Assembly (NCBI GenBank): GCA_030605835.1
Contig: JAUWHO010000023.1
Location: forward strand, 62,001-126,000
From: Candidatus Zixiibacteriota bacterium
Lineage (GTDB): Bacteria; Zixibacteria; MSB-5A5; DG-27
Reading direction: 5' to 3'
DNA length: 64,000 nucleotides
Below are positions 39,424-47,884 of the stretch, in pieces (positions within the stretch are counted from its first letter, which is position 1; each line of letters starts with the position of its first letter). The notes under the pieces are model-generated. The model searched no databases, was not told where the DNA came from, and saw nothing but the letters and a program-made list of their open reading frames with translations. The position numbers and the translations under genes were made by a program.

Positions 39424-39807
39424 ATGTCTGTGCGTTTCCCGATTAGTATCCCCCTGCTGCTGAGAAATGTTAAGATTGTTGGGCCTAAAGGCTTCCTCAC
39501 GGTGGATATGATACTTGACACCGGGGCGGCCCTGACAGCCCTTTCTTGGTCTGACCTCAAAGTAATTGGCTACGATCCAGCAGTCGCCCCTGAGCGCCAG
39601 GAGATTATTACCGCCAATGGTATCATCGAAGTTCCGAAGTTATCGGTAGAGCGTATAGCCGTGGCGGATGCAGAAGCCACAGAGGTAGAAGTCATCTGTC
39701 ACGACATACCTGAATTGGCTGGGGTTCGGGGGCTATTGGGCCTAAGTTTCTTGAAGCACTTTAGAACCGTTATCGACTACGAGCAGGGTTACTTTGAGAT
39801 TTCGTAG
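39424..39807 (+). CDS. Retropepsin-like aspartic protease family protein
   Basis: TVDMILDTGAALTALSWSDL, GVRGLLGLSFLKHFRTVIDYEQGYFEI. Confidence 0.8.
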   Translation: MSVRFPISIPLLLRNVKIVGPKGFLTVDMILDTGAALTALSWSDLKVIGYDPAVAPERQEIITANGIIEVPKLSVERIAVADAEATEVEVICHDIPELAGVRGLLGLSFLKHFRTVIDYEQGYFEIS

Positions 39808-39834
39808 TTGGGGGGCGCGATTGGTTATAGAGGG

Positions 39835-40158
39835 ATGAGCAAATCATTCCACGAAAGAGCGGTAGAAGTGATAAAGAAGATACCGAAAGGCAAGGTAGCC
39901 ACCTACGGGCAGATTGCGGCTTTAGCCGGCAGCCCCCGCGCCGCTCGCATGGTTACTCGCGTTCTGAACACCGCCTGGCAGAAAGAGAACCTCCCCTGGC
40001 ACCGGGTTGTGAACAGCAAAGGCGGCATATCCCTGAAGCCGGGACATGGCTATGAGCTCCAGAAGAAGCTCCTGAAAAAGGAAGGGATAACCTTCAAAGA
40101 GGATGATTGCATCGATTTAAGCCGCTTCCTGTGGGTTTCTGCTGAGTCACCGAACTAG
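39835..40158 (+). CDS. Alkyltransferase-like protein (ATL/MGMT family)
   Basis: RAVEVIKKIPKGKVATYGQIAALAG, LPWHRVVNSKGGISL: PWHR replaces the MGMT active-site PCHR. Confidence 0.88.
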   Translation: MSKSFHERAVEVIKKIPKGKVATYGQIAALAGSPRAARMVTRVLNTAWQKENLPWHRVVNSKGGISLKPGHGYELQKKLLKKEGITFKEDDCIDLSRFLWVSAESPN

Positions 40159-40267
40159 CGTGGGTCGATAGCAGACCAAGCCGCAGTGACGGAGTACTCT
40201 TGCTACTTGAGCTTGAGTGCTTTTCTATCCTTCTCGCCTTTAGCCCTAGGCAGACCCACAAGCGCTG

Positions 40268-41947
40268 TCACACCATTCCCCTGGTTGCAGCGAACTCGAC
40301 CACGGGTTTAACCAGGTCCGGGTATGCCCGGGAAATGTCAGCGAAGTCCTTATCTGCAAGAAGTTCAAGGAGATGGTCAATGTTGTTGTGTTCCTTCTCT
40401 GTCCCCATGGCTGCCTCCAGTGTGGGGCTATACGTGTGAATCGAAGGATAGATCGGGTCGGCAGACCGCACCGCAGCTTCGATCTCCTCATTGCGTTTCT
40501 TGATCTCTGTCTTGCTCTGGTCGTCTTGATCGTGAACGACGTAGAAATTGATACCCAGCCCAGAGCAAAGCTGAACGTAATCTTTGATCTGACCGGCGCC
40601 GCCGCAATTTATAACTGAGATGCTATGAACGTCGGGGTTGATCCCCTTGCGGGCTAGGAGCTCTTGGAGCACCGCCTGATCATCCTGCCCCTCGGTTAAT
40701 ATTGCGTAGTTAGCGAAGGCGAGTTCTTCGTTGCCTAAGTAGGCTATTTTCCTTTTCACCCGCCTGAAGTCGAGATGAGTCGTCTCCGCGATCTGGTCGG
40801 CGACGGTCGACTCCCCAAGCCGGCGGTGAAGTCTTATGATTTCGTGGGCTTCAGCTAAGTCCACGAACTGCGGAGAGTGTGTCGTGTATATGACCTGATG
40901 GCCCCTCTCAGCTAGCCTCCTCAACATCAGGTAGAAGTAGCGCTTCAGATGTACATGCAGATAAGCCTCTGGCTCTTCAACAAGCAGGACAAATGTTCGT
41001 TCGTCCTCCTGAAAATCCAGCAGTGTCTCAAGAACTGCTAACCTTAGTAGGGCTCGATAGCCTGAGCCAAGCCGTTCGATGGGGAGGGGAGGTACGCCCT
41101 TGTGCTCCGATACCTGCAGAGTGACCCAGCGCTCAAATAACTCCCGATGGGAGGGCAGAGAGAACTCCACACGCAAAGGTTGGTCACTCGTTGCTCCCAG
41201 GTATTCTGCCACTCTGGAAGACAATTTGTCCTCGATTTCCGCGAGCTTTGGGGTGCGGAGAATATCTGCAAGCCGTGCGGAGAACTTCTGAAGCGCTTCC
41301 CTCGACGTTAACTCGGTGTCTTTGTCGGCTCGATACACATTGTGGTCGGCCTGAAAGTCATCCCTGTAGATCTCGAATAGACGTCCTAGCGGACTCCACC
41401 CTGTGGTCTTATCAAAGAAACGCTCAAGAGTGGGGGGATCAAGATAGAATAGATGCCCGACTTTCCATGCTTGGTCCCCCACGGCCACCGGTCTTGGCCT
41501 GTTGTCAACGGCGTCAGCCGCTTTGCCTTTCTGGCGGTAAATACGTACGGGCTTGAGCAAATCCTTCCCACCGCTATCGAAGCAATAGTGCTCACTGTGA
41601 AATGAGCCCTTCCGCTCACCACTCTTGTAGCGCCTGACTCGGTACCGAAAACCTGCAATTTCGAATTCCTTTCTGTATACATCGTGTTCGGTGATTGGCG
41701 GGCTAAGGTGGAGCTCAATCAATAGTTCGCCCTCGGGATCACTCATATGAACATCGCTGGGCTCAGGTGAAAACCTGCTAAAGGGATACATACCTAACAC
41801 GATACCTAGAGCCGAGACAATATTCGTCTTGCCCGAGGCGTTGGGTCCAATTACAGCGGCCAAGTTCCGATCCTTGGAGAACGTGATTTCAAGGCCCTCG
41901 GGGCCGATTGAACGGAAGTTCGTTATGGTCAGTTTGCAGAAACGCAT
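40268..41947 (-). CDS. OLD-family ATP-dependent nuclease (AAA ATPase + TOPRIM)
   Basis: MRFCKLTITNFRSIGPEGLEITF, VIGPNASGKTNIV, LLVEEPEAYLHVHLKRYFY, QVIYTTHSPQFVDLAE, AILTEGQDDQAVLQELL, FYVVHDQDD. Confidence 0.87.
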   Translation of the reverse strand: MRFCKLTITNFRSIGPEGLEITFSKDRNLAAVIGPNASGKTNIVSALGIVLGMYPFSRFSPEPSDVHMSDPEGELLIELHLSPPITEHDVYRKEFEIAGFRYRVRRYKSGERKGSFHSEHYCFDSGGKDLLKPVRIYRQKGKAADAVDNRPRPVAVGDQAWKVGHLFYLDPPTLERFFDKTTGWSPLGRLFEIYRDDFQADHNVYRADKDTELTSREALQKFSARLADILRTPKLAEIEDKLSSRVAEYLGATSDQPLRVEFSLPSHRELFERWVTLQVSEHKGVPPLPIERLGSGYRALLRLAVLETLLDFQEDERTFVLLVEEPEAYLHVHLKRYFYLMLRRLAERGHQVIYTTHSPQFVDLAEAHEIIRLHRRLGESTVADQIAETTHLDFRRVKRKIAYLGNEELAFANYAILTEGQDDQAVLQELLARKGINPDVHSISVINCGGAGQIKDYVQLCSGLGINFYVVHDQDDQSKTEIKKRNEEIEAAVRSADPIYPSIHTYSPTLEAAMGTEKEHNNIDHLLELLADKDFADISRAYPDLVKPVVEFAATRGMV

Positions 41948-42141
41948 TGGTTGTTCCCCTGTTTACTCTAAGACGTTGTTAAACCCTGTTGTGGCTACTC
42001 TGGCATTCTCCATAGCACCATCGACTCGATCGCGAAAAGTAATCGAATCGTGCCGCGTTGTCAAGGACAGCAGGAAAACAGCGTCTCCTTGCCGGAAAGG
42101 GGGATACAGAGCTTTAGGCTGTCTCACCACTCGCTCAACAG

Positions 42142-43050
42142 TCAGCCCAGTTTGGACCTTTTTCCCAGATAGGCGAATAGAGCTTTATCGAAGCTGACGG
42201 AAGTATCAATAGCAAAATAGTCGATCATGGATTCGCGGCATTCGCGGCGGAAATCGGTGATGAAATTCCCAAGCCGCTCCTTGTAAGAGCCCCGCACCTG
42301 CCAGGGGTTGGTCAGGATCTCCTCGCCGGTCTCCATGTCTATGAACTTCGCCTCCCGCGAGTAGGAGAAATCCTTCTCGAAGGGGTCGAGAACATGAAAC
42401 ACTATGACCTCGTGCTTCTTGTGCCGGAAATGTTTTAAGCCGACCAGCAGGCGGTCGGGTTCGTCGAAAAGGTCGGAGATGACAATTATCAGGCCTCGGC
42501 GTTTAATCCTCTCCGCCAGCTCGTGAAAAGCACCCCCGACGTCGGTCTTTTCTGAGGCTTCGGCGGAGTCCAGTTCCTTCAATATGATGTTCAAGTGCGA
42601 GCGGGCAGCTTTGGGAGGGATGTATCTTCTAATCCCCTCATCAAAGACTAAAAGCCCCACCGAATCCCGCTGCTTCAGCATCAAGTATGTGAGCGAGGCC
42701 GCCAGATAACGGCTGTATTCTAATTTGCTGATCTTGGAGGAGGTGTATCCCATCGAGGCGGAGGCATCCAGGAGGATGTAAGCCTTCATGTTGGTCTCCT
42801 CCTCGAACTCCTTCACGAAGTAGCGGTCGGACTTGGCGAAAAGCTTCCAGTCAATGTTTTTGATGGGGTCTCCGGGCATATACTGGCGATGCTCCGCAAA
42901 CTCCACCGAGAAGCCATGATACGGCGAACGATGCAGACCGGTGATGAATCCCTCGACCACCAATCGGGCTTTTAGCTCCAAATTGGAGAGCTTGGAGATT
43001 ACTTCGGGCTGTAGAAATCTTCTGTAGTCTTCCTGCATTCTTTCGGCCAT
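42142..43050 (-). CDS. DUF58 family protein (VWA-like fold)
   Basis: VEFAEHRQYMPGDPIKNIDWKLFAKSDRYFVKEFEEETNMKAYILLDASASMGYTS; ATG at 43050 preferred. Confidence 0.9.
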   Translation of the reverse strand: MAERMQEDYRRFLQPEVISKLSNLELKARLVVEGFITGLHRSPYHGFSVEFAEHRQYMPGDPIKNIDWKLFAKSDRYFVKEFEEETNMKAYILLDASASMGYTSSKISKLEYSRYLAASLTYLMLKQRDSVGLLVFDEGIRRYIPPKAARSHLNIILKELDSAEASEKTDVGGAFHELAERIKRRGLIIVISDLFDEPDRLLVGLKHFRHKKHEVIVFHVLDPFEKDFSYSREAKFIDMETGEEILTNPWQVRGSYKERLGNFITDFRRECRESMIDYFAIDTSVSFDKALFAYLGKRSKLG

Positions 43051-43125
43051 CTCTTGTCCTACCGCTGGACAAGATACTTGGTTCCAGGGGGAAAACAAGC
43101 CGATAATCAGGGTAGGAGAAGGAAT

Positions 43126-43153
43126 CCCGGTGGCAGAGGCCACCCGGCTACCC
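43126..43153 (-). repeat. REP-like element F1
   Basis: CCCGGTGGC-AGAG-GCCACCCGG-CTACCC (one mismatch in stem). Confidence 0.65.
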
Positions 43154-43177
43154 GGTTGTGATTCGATGCCCGCATGT

Positions 43178-43204
43178 GGGTAGCCCCCCGGCCTCTGCCG
43201 GGGG
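43178..43204 (+). repeat. REP-like element F2
   Basis: GGGTAG-C-CCCCCGGC-CTCT-GCCGGGGG. Confidence 0.7.
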
Positions 43205-43219
43205 CAGCGGAAAAAACTC

Positions 43220-43248
43220 TTGACATTTATGGTGCAATGCACTATAAT
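43220..43248 (+). promoter_or_regulatory. Perfect-consensus sigma-70 promoter
   Basis: TTGACA-N17-TATAAT immediately before ATG 43259. Confidence 0.85.
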
Positions 43249-43258
43249 GGATATTGAA

Positions 43259-43822
43259 ATGAGGTTGATCAAGAGATATAAGAATCGAAGGCTTTACGAT
43301 ACCGAGCGCAAACAGGTTATCACTCTGGACGAGCTTGGCGACTATATCCACGACGGGGTGAAATTTGTGGTGGTCGACAACTCCTCCGGCGAGGACATAA
43401 CCTTGACCACCCTGACCGCGGCCTTAGGCGACCAACTGAGAAAAGAAAAACAGAGCAAAAACTACGTTCACATAATAAAGGAGTTGGCAGTTAAAGGAGG
43501 TGCAGAGACTGTGGATATTCTGAGGAAATCGGTATTATTCGGCCTGGGGCTTTTCACCCTCTCTAAGGAAAGAGCCGAAGAGATCGTCGATGAGTTAATT
43601 AAAAAAGGAGAGCTTGCCAAGGGAGAAAGAGCAGAAGCGGTCCGCAATCTTGTGGACAAAGCAGAAAAGCGCTCCAAAGAGCTCAAAGACAAAGTCGAGG
43701 AGCAGGTGAAAAAAGCCACCGAGAAATTCAAGAGTCAGACGAAGACTGAACTCCAAAGCCTCAACGAGAAGATCGACAAACTCGCTGAGACGGTGGCGAA
43801 CTTAGAGAAAAAGATCGGATAG
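43259..43822 (+). CDS. PHA/PHB accumulation regulator DNA-binding domain with phasin-like coiled-coil C-terminus
   Basis: RLIKRYKNRRLYDTERKQVITLDELGDYIHDG; C-term helical VEEQVKKATEKFKSQTKTELQSLNEKIDKLAETVANLEKKIG. Confidence 0.87.
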   Translation: MRLIKRYKNRRLYDTERKQVITLDELGDYIHDGVKFVVVDNSSGEDITLTTLTAALGDQLRKEKQSKNYVHIIKELAVKGGAETVDILRKSVLFGLGLFTLSKERAEEIVDELIKKGELAKGERAEAVRNLVDKAEKRSKELKDKVEEQVKKATEKFKSQTKTELQSLNEKIDKLAETVANLEKKIG

Positions 43823-43874
43823 GGAACTCTCAAGCAGGTCTTTTCAGAATCTGTGAGGGGCAGGATCAGGTTTG

Positions 43875-44312
43875 TTATTCTATATAAATGTGGTCGCCAA
43901 TAGTCTCCAATTTCTCGTCGCCAATCCCATTCACCTCTATCAGTTCACCGATGCTCTTGAAGCCCCCGTGCTTTTCTCGATATTCGATGATCCTTCGGGC
44001 CAGGACCGGTCCTATTCCCGGCAAACCTTCCAACTCGTAAGCCCCAGCACTATTAATATCTATCTTAGCTGAGGAGTCTTTTCTGTCCCCGACGCTACCT
44101 TCATTTTCGCCCGCAGGTTTAACGATGCTCCCTTCAGCTTGTCTGTCAAGTGTAGATTTAGGCTTCGACTGAGTTGATTTTTCGATAACGGAAACTATAT
44201 CGACGGACTGATTCGCTCTGGATCGTTTATAGAGCGTCATCCCGCTCCCGACAAGCAATAGGAAAACCAGAAACAGAATCACCCTGATTTCAGTCCGGGA
44301 GAAATCAAACAT
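43875..44312 (-). CDS. ComEA-like helix-hairpin-helix protein, membrane anchored
   Basis: N-terminal TM; KIDINSAGAYELEGLPGIGPVLARRIIEYREKHGGFKSIGELIEVNGIGDEKLETI. Confidence 0.9.
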   Translation of the reverse strand: MFDFSRTEIRVILFLVFLLLVGSGMTLYKRSRANQSVDIVSVIEKSTQSKPKSTLDRQAEGSIVKPAGENEGSVGDRKDSSAKIDINSAGAYELEGLPGIGPVLARRIIEYREKHGGFKSIGELIEVNGIGDEKLETIGDHIYIE

Positions 44313-44327
44313 GGCTTGTGAACTCTT

Positions 44328-44405
44328 CTAATCCCCGATAAACAGATACGCGAGAAACAGAGCGAAGATAAAGATCAGCACAATTACAACTATCTGCAAT
44401 AACAT
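44328..44405 (-). CDS. 25-aa single-pass membrane microprotein
   Basis: MLLQIVVIVLIFIFALFLAYLFIGD; ATG 1 nt after upstream stop, GAGGGG upstream; not in the ORF track. Confidence 0.5.
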   Translation of the reverse strand: MLLQIVVIVLIFIFALFLAYLFIGD

Positions 44406-44406
44406 C

Positions 44407-44649
44407 CTATGCCCCTCTCGTACCTGCTATCTCGCCGATTAGCTTTTTTGCCAGAGGTCTCGAAAGGGGAAGCAATACAACAGAAAGGATCATAAAGATT
44501 AGCGCTTGCAGTGTAACCGAGTCCGTGAAGAAAGCGCTGACTCCCGCGAGAATTGCTCCCAGGGCGAAACAGGCGTAAAAGAAGGAGAAACTCGCAATCT
44601 CGAGGATCAGAAATATGACCGCAATTGCTATCCAGGCCAAGAAAGACAT
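44407..44649 (-). CDS. Short NfeD-like membrane protein
   Basis: LAWIAIAVIFLILEIASFSFFYACFALGAILAGVSAFF resembles NfeD TM region; no C-terminal OB domain. Confidence 0.6.
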   Translation of the reverse strand: MSFLAWIAIAVIFLILEIASFSFFYACFALGAILAGVSAFFTDSVTLQALIFMILSVVLLPLSRPLAKKLIGEIAGTRGA

Positions 44650-44742
44650 CGTTCTCCCCGTACTGCACTCAGAGCATAACGGAGTTTTTCCTTGTTACTC
44701 CTCTTTGTAGCGCCTCACAGTATCTAGCGTAATCCTGAACAG

Positions 44743-47193
44743 CTATTCCATTTCCCCCTGTTTCTCTTCGCTCACCACCCGAGCCACGTCCACCAGTTTG
44801 TCCCCTTTATCAAGATTGATCAGTTTGACGCCCTGGGTAGCGCGCCCGATGGTCGTTATCGATTTAATGCTGATCCTGACGATGATCCCCTTCTGCGTTA
44901 TGAGCATGAGCTCGTCGGGATCCAAGACCTCCTTGATGGCGATCACGGTACCATTTCTCTCGGTGGCTCTGATGTTGATTACCCCCTTCCCACCACGGTT
45001 GGTGACCCGATAGTCGGAGATGGAGGAGCGTTTGCCGTAACCGTTTTCGGTGACGCTCAGGAGAGTTGCCTCCCGCTTGGCGACTACCATTCCGATGACC
45101 TCGTCCCCCTTCTGAAGCGCGACACCCCGCACACCATAAGCGGCCCGACCCATATCTCGCACTTTAGTCTCCGGGAATCTTATCGCCTGACCCCCTTTGG
45201 TCGCCAGGATGATGTCGAAAGAGCCGTTGGTGAGGTCGGTTTCGATCAGAACGTCACCATCAGGGATGTTCATAGCGTTTATGCCCCCGCGACGGGGATT
45301 GCCGAAGGCCGAGAGTACCGTCTTTTTGACAGTTCCGTTGCGGGTTGCCATCATCACGTAGTGCTCATCGTCAAATTCCCGGACGGGAACGAAGGCCGCA
45401 ACTTTCTCGCCCTTGTCGAGGTCGATCAGGTTCACAATCGACTTACCGCGTGCCAATCTCCCCCCCTGTGGGATTTCATGGACCTTCAGCCAGTAACATC
45501 TGCCTCGGTCGGTGAAGAAAAGGATGTAGTTGTGGGTGGAGGCGATAAAGAGGTGCTCGACGAAATCCTCCTCTTTGGTCTCCATTCCGATGACGCCGCG
45601 TCCACCCCTTCTCTGACGGCGATAGGAGGATACCGAAAGCCTCTTTATATAGCCGGAGTGGCTGATGGTGATGACCATATCCTCCTCAGCAATCAAATCC
45701 TCGATGGTGAACTCCGTGGGCGCCTCCGCAATTATCTGGGTGCGCCGTTCGTCACCATATTTTTCCTTCAACCCTAACAGTTCCTCTTTGATGATGTTCA
45801 TCCGCTGGGATTCATTCTCCAGTATTCCCTTCAGGCGGGCGATGAGCTTTATCTTTTCTAAATATTCCTCTTCGATTTTTCCCCTCTCCAGGCCGGTCAG
45901 GCGCTGCAGTCTCATATCCAAAATCGCCTGGGCTTGAATCTCAGTGAGCTTGAATCTCTCCATCAAGCCCTCCCTGGCCTCTTGCGGAGTTTTGGAGCCC
46001 CTGATGAGCTTGATGACCGCATCCAAATTCTCTAAGGCAATCTTCAGACCCTCGAGTATATGTGCTCGCTCTTCAGTTTTTTTGAGCTCGAATTCCGTGC
46101 GTCTGGTGATTACCTGATGGCGGTGGTCTATGAAGTGCTGAATCAGCTCCTTCAAGTTCAAGACCTTTGGTTCACCATTGACCAGCGCCAGCATGATTAT
46201 CCCGAAGGTCACTTGCATCTGGGTGTGTTTGAAAAGCTGATTTAGGACCGCCTCCCTCTGAGCATCCCTTTTCAGCTCGATGACTATCCTCATACCGTCG
46301 CGGTCGGATTCGTCTCGCAAATCTGCAAGCCCCCCTATTGTCTTACGTTGAACGAGTTCGGCAATCCGCTCTAAGAGATTGGACTTGTTGACCTGGTATG
46401 GGATCTCCGAGATGATTATGTTCTCCTTGCCGGATTTTAAGGTTTCGGCGTTGGCTTTGGCACGAAGGGTGATGCGACCGCGACCGCTTTTATAGGCTTC
46501 GGCCAAACCCCATCCGCCGAAGACTATCCCCCCGGTGGGGAAATCGGGTCCTTCGATATGTTTTAACAGATCTTCGACTTCCAGTTCGGGGTTGTCGATT
46601 AAGGCAATGGTAGCATTGACTACCTCACTCAAATTGTGGGGAGGTATGTTGGTGGCCATTCCCACCGCGATTCCTGAGGAACCGTTGCACAGTAAGTTGG
46701 GGAATTTGGCGGGGAGAACCGTCGGCTCGGTGAGGGTTTCATCATAGTTGGGAACAAAATCGACGGTCCCTTTATTCAAGTCCGCCAGCATCTCCATCGC
46801 TACGGGTGAGAGACGCGCCTCGGTGTACCTCATCGCCGCTGCCCCGTCACCGTCAACGGAGCCGAAGTTCCCCTGCCCCTCGACCAGCAGGTAGCGCATA
46901 CTGAAATCCTGCGCCATCCTCACCAGGGTGGGATAGACGACCTGCTCCCCGTGGGGATGGTAGTTTCCTGAAGTATCGCCGGCGATCTTGGCGCATTTGC
47001 GGTGGGGTCTGCCGGGCGATAGATTCAGGTCGTTCATCGCCGTCAGGATTCTTCTGCCGGAGGGTTTTAGACCATCACGGACATCCGGCAGTGCCCGTGC
47101 GGTTATCACCGACATGGAGTAGTCGATGTAAGAGGATTTCATCTCCTCTTCTATCAAAACCGGAATGACTCTTTCACGATCGATTATGGTCAT
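44743..47193 (-). CDS. gyrA: DNA gyrase subunit A
   Basis: SYIDYSMSVITARALPDVRDGLKP, HRKCAKIAGDTSGNYHPHGEQVVYPTLVRMAQDFSMRY, GyrA-box-like RQRRGGRGVIGM. Confidence 0.97.
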   Translation of the reverse strand: MTIIDRERVIPVLIEEEMKSSYIDYSMSVITARALPDVRDGLKPSGRRILTAMNDLNLSPGRPHRKCAKIAGDTSGNYHPHGEQVVYPTLVRMAQDFSMRYLLVEGQGNFGSVDGDGAAAMRYTEARLSPVAMEMLADLNKGTVDFVPNYDETLTEPTVLPAKFPNLLCNGSSGIAVGMATNIPPHNLSEVVNATIALIDNPELEVEDLLKHIEGPDFPTGGIVFGGWGLAEAYKSGRGRITLRAKANAETLKSGKENIIISEIPYQVNKSNLLERIAELVQRKTIGGLADLRDESDRDGMRIVIELKRDAQREAVLNQLFKHTQMQVTFGIIMLALVNGEPKVLNLKELIQHFIDHRHQVITRRTEFELKKTEERAHILEGLKIALENLDAVIKLIRGSKTPQEAREGLMERFKLTEIQAQAILDMRLQRLTGLERGKIEEEYLEKIKLIARLKGILENESQRMNIIKEELLGLKEKYGDERRTQIIAEAPTEFTIEDLIAEEDMVITISHSGYIKRLSVSSYRRQRRGGRGVIGMETKEEDFVEHLFIASTHNYILFFTDRGRCYWLKVHEIPQGGRLARGKSIVNLIDLDKGEKVAAFVPVREFDDEHYVMMATRNGTVKKTVLSAFGNPRRGGINAMNIPDGDVLIETDLTNGSFDIILATKGGQAIRFPETKVRDMGRAAYGVRGVALQKGDEVIGMVVAKREATLLSVTENGYGKRSSISDYRVTNRGGKGVINIRATERNGTVIAIKEVLDPDELMLITQKGIIVRISIKSITTIGRATQGVKLINLDKGDKLVDVARVVSEEKQGEME

Positions 47194-47353
47194 ATCTTCA
47201 CTCCCGGAAGTTCATGCTCAGGAAATCCTCCTCGAGGTTAGGAACTCCGAGCTATGCCTCTCATTGTCATTGAAATAGACAAGGTCATGCACGACAAATG
47301 ATGTTGTCGTGTCTATCCTATATTCCGAGAACTGCCTATTCAAGATCGTAGCA

Positions 47354-47581
47354 TCACTTTTTAAGCTTGTTAAAATACTCAACGTCCCATTCGACATCCC
47401 TCAATATCTTCCTGAGAAGACCCCGCCCAATGTCTTCCCCTTTACGGAACGGGACTATAGTTGTTCGCCCATCTGGGTGTCTATAAAACATGTGACTACC
47501 TTTTCGCCTGACGATCGCGAATCCCTCTCTTTCCAGGATCTTGCAAAGTCTCCGAGACGAAGTGGGAGTCAATCTGGTCAA
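47354..47581 (-). CDS. hicA: HicA-family mRNA interferase toxin
   Basis: SSRRLCKILEREGFAIVRRKGSHMFYRHPDGRTTIVPFRKGEDIGRGLLRKILRD. Confidence 0.9.
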   Translation of the reverse strand: MTRLTPTSSRRLCKILEREGFAIVRRKGSHMFYRHPDGRTTIVPFRKGEDIGRGLLRKILRDVEWDVEYFNKLKK

Positions 47582-47805
47582 ACCGAGACCTCTACTTCCT
47601 GGAGTCCCACAAATTCGCTTTTTCCGATCTCTGGGTGTTCTACTTCCAGATAAAGTTCAATGGCCTCTTTGATTCGCTTCATCAAACCATCAAGAGACCT
47701 CGCCTGGGTGTGACACCCCTTCAATGCGGGAACATCGGCAACATAATAGCCGTCCTCGTCTCTTTCAATGACAACAGCGAAACGGATTTTCTTGCTCTTT
47801 GCCAT
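47578..47805 (-). CDS. hicB: HicB-family antitoxin
   Basis: FAVVIERDEDGYYVADVPALKGCHTQARSLDGLMKRIKEAIELYLE; 4-bp overlap with hicA. Confidence 0.9.
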   Translation of the reverse strand: MAKSKKIRFAVVIERDEDGYYVADVPALKGCHTQARSLDGLMKRIKEAIELYLEVEHPEIGKSEFVGLQEVEVSV

Positions 47806-47856
47806 GACAAATCACCTAATTGTTACTCTCCCTCAAAATCTTCCTCGAGATAGAAA

Positions 47857-47879
47857 CCCCTGCACTGTGCAGGCAGGGG
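47857..47879. repeat. Intergenic hairpin, possible REP-family member
   Basis: CCCCTGC-ACTGTGCAG-GCAGGGG. Confidence 0.4.
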
Positions 47880-47884
47880 AATAA

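Noticed and set aside
40268-41947. Gabija or retron-type multigene defence system
   Set aside because: No GajB-like UvrD helicase, reverse transcriptase or other effector is adjacent; only the OLD gene is supported.
43051-43272. N-terminal extension of the DUF58 ORF in the ORF track
   Set aside because: The extension runs through the REP-like pair and the sigma-70 promoter; the conserved protein starts at MAERMQEDYRRFL (ATG 43050).
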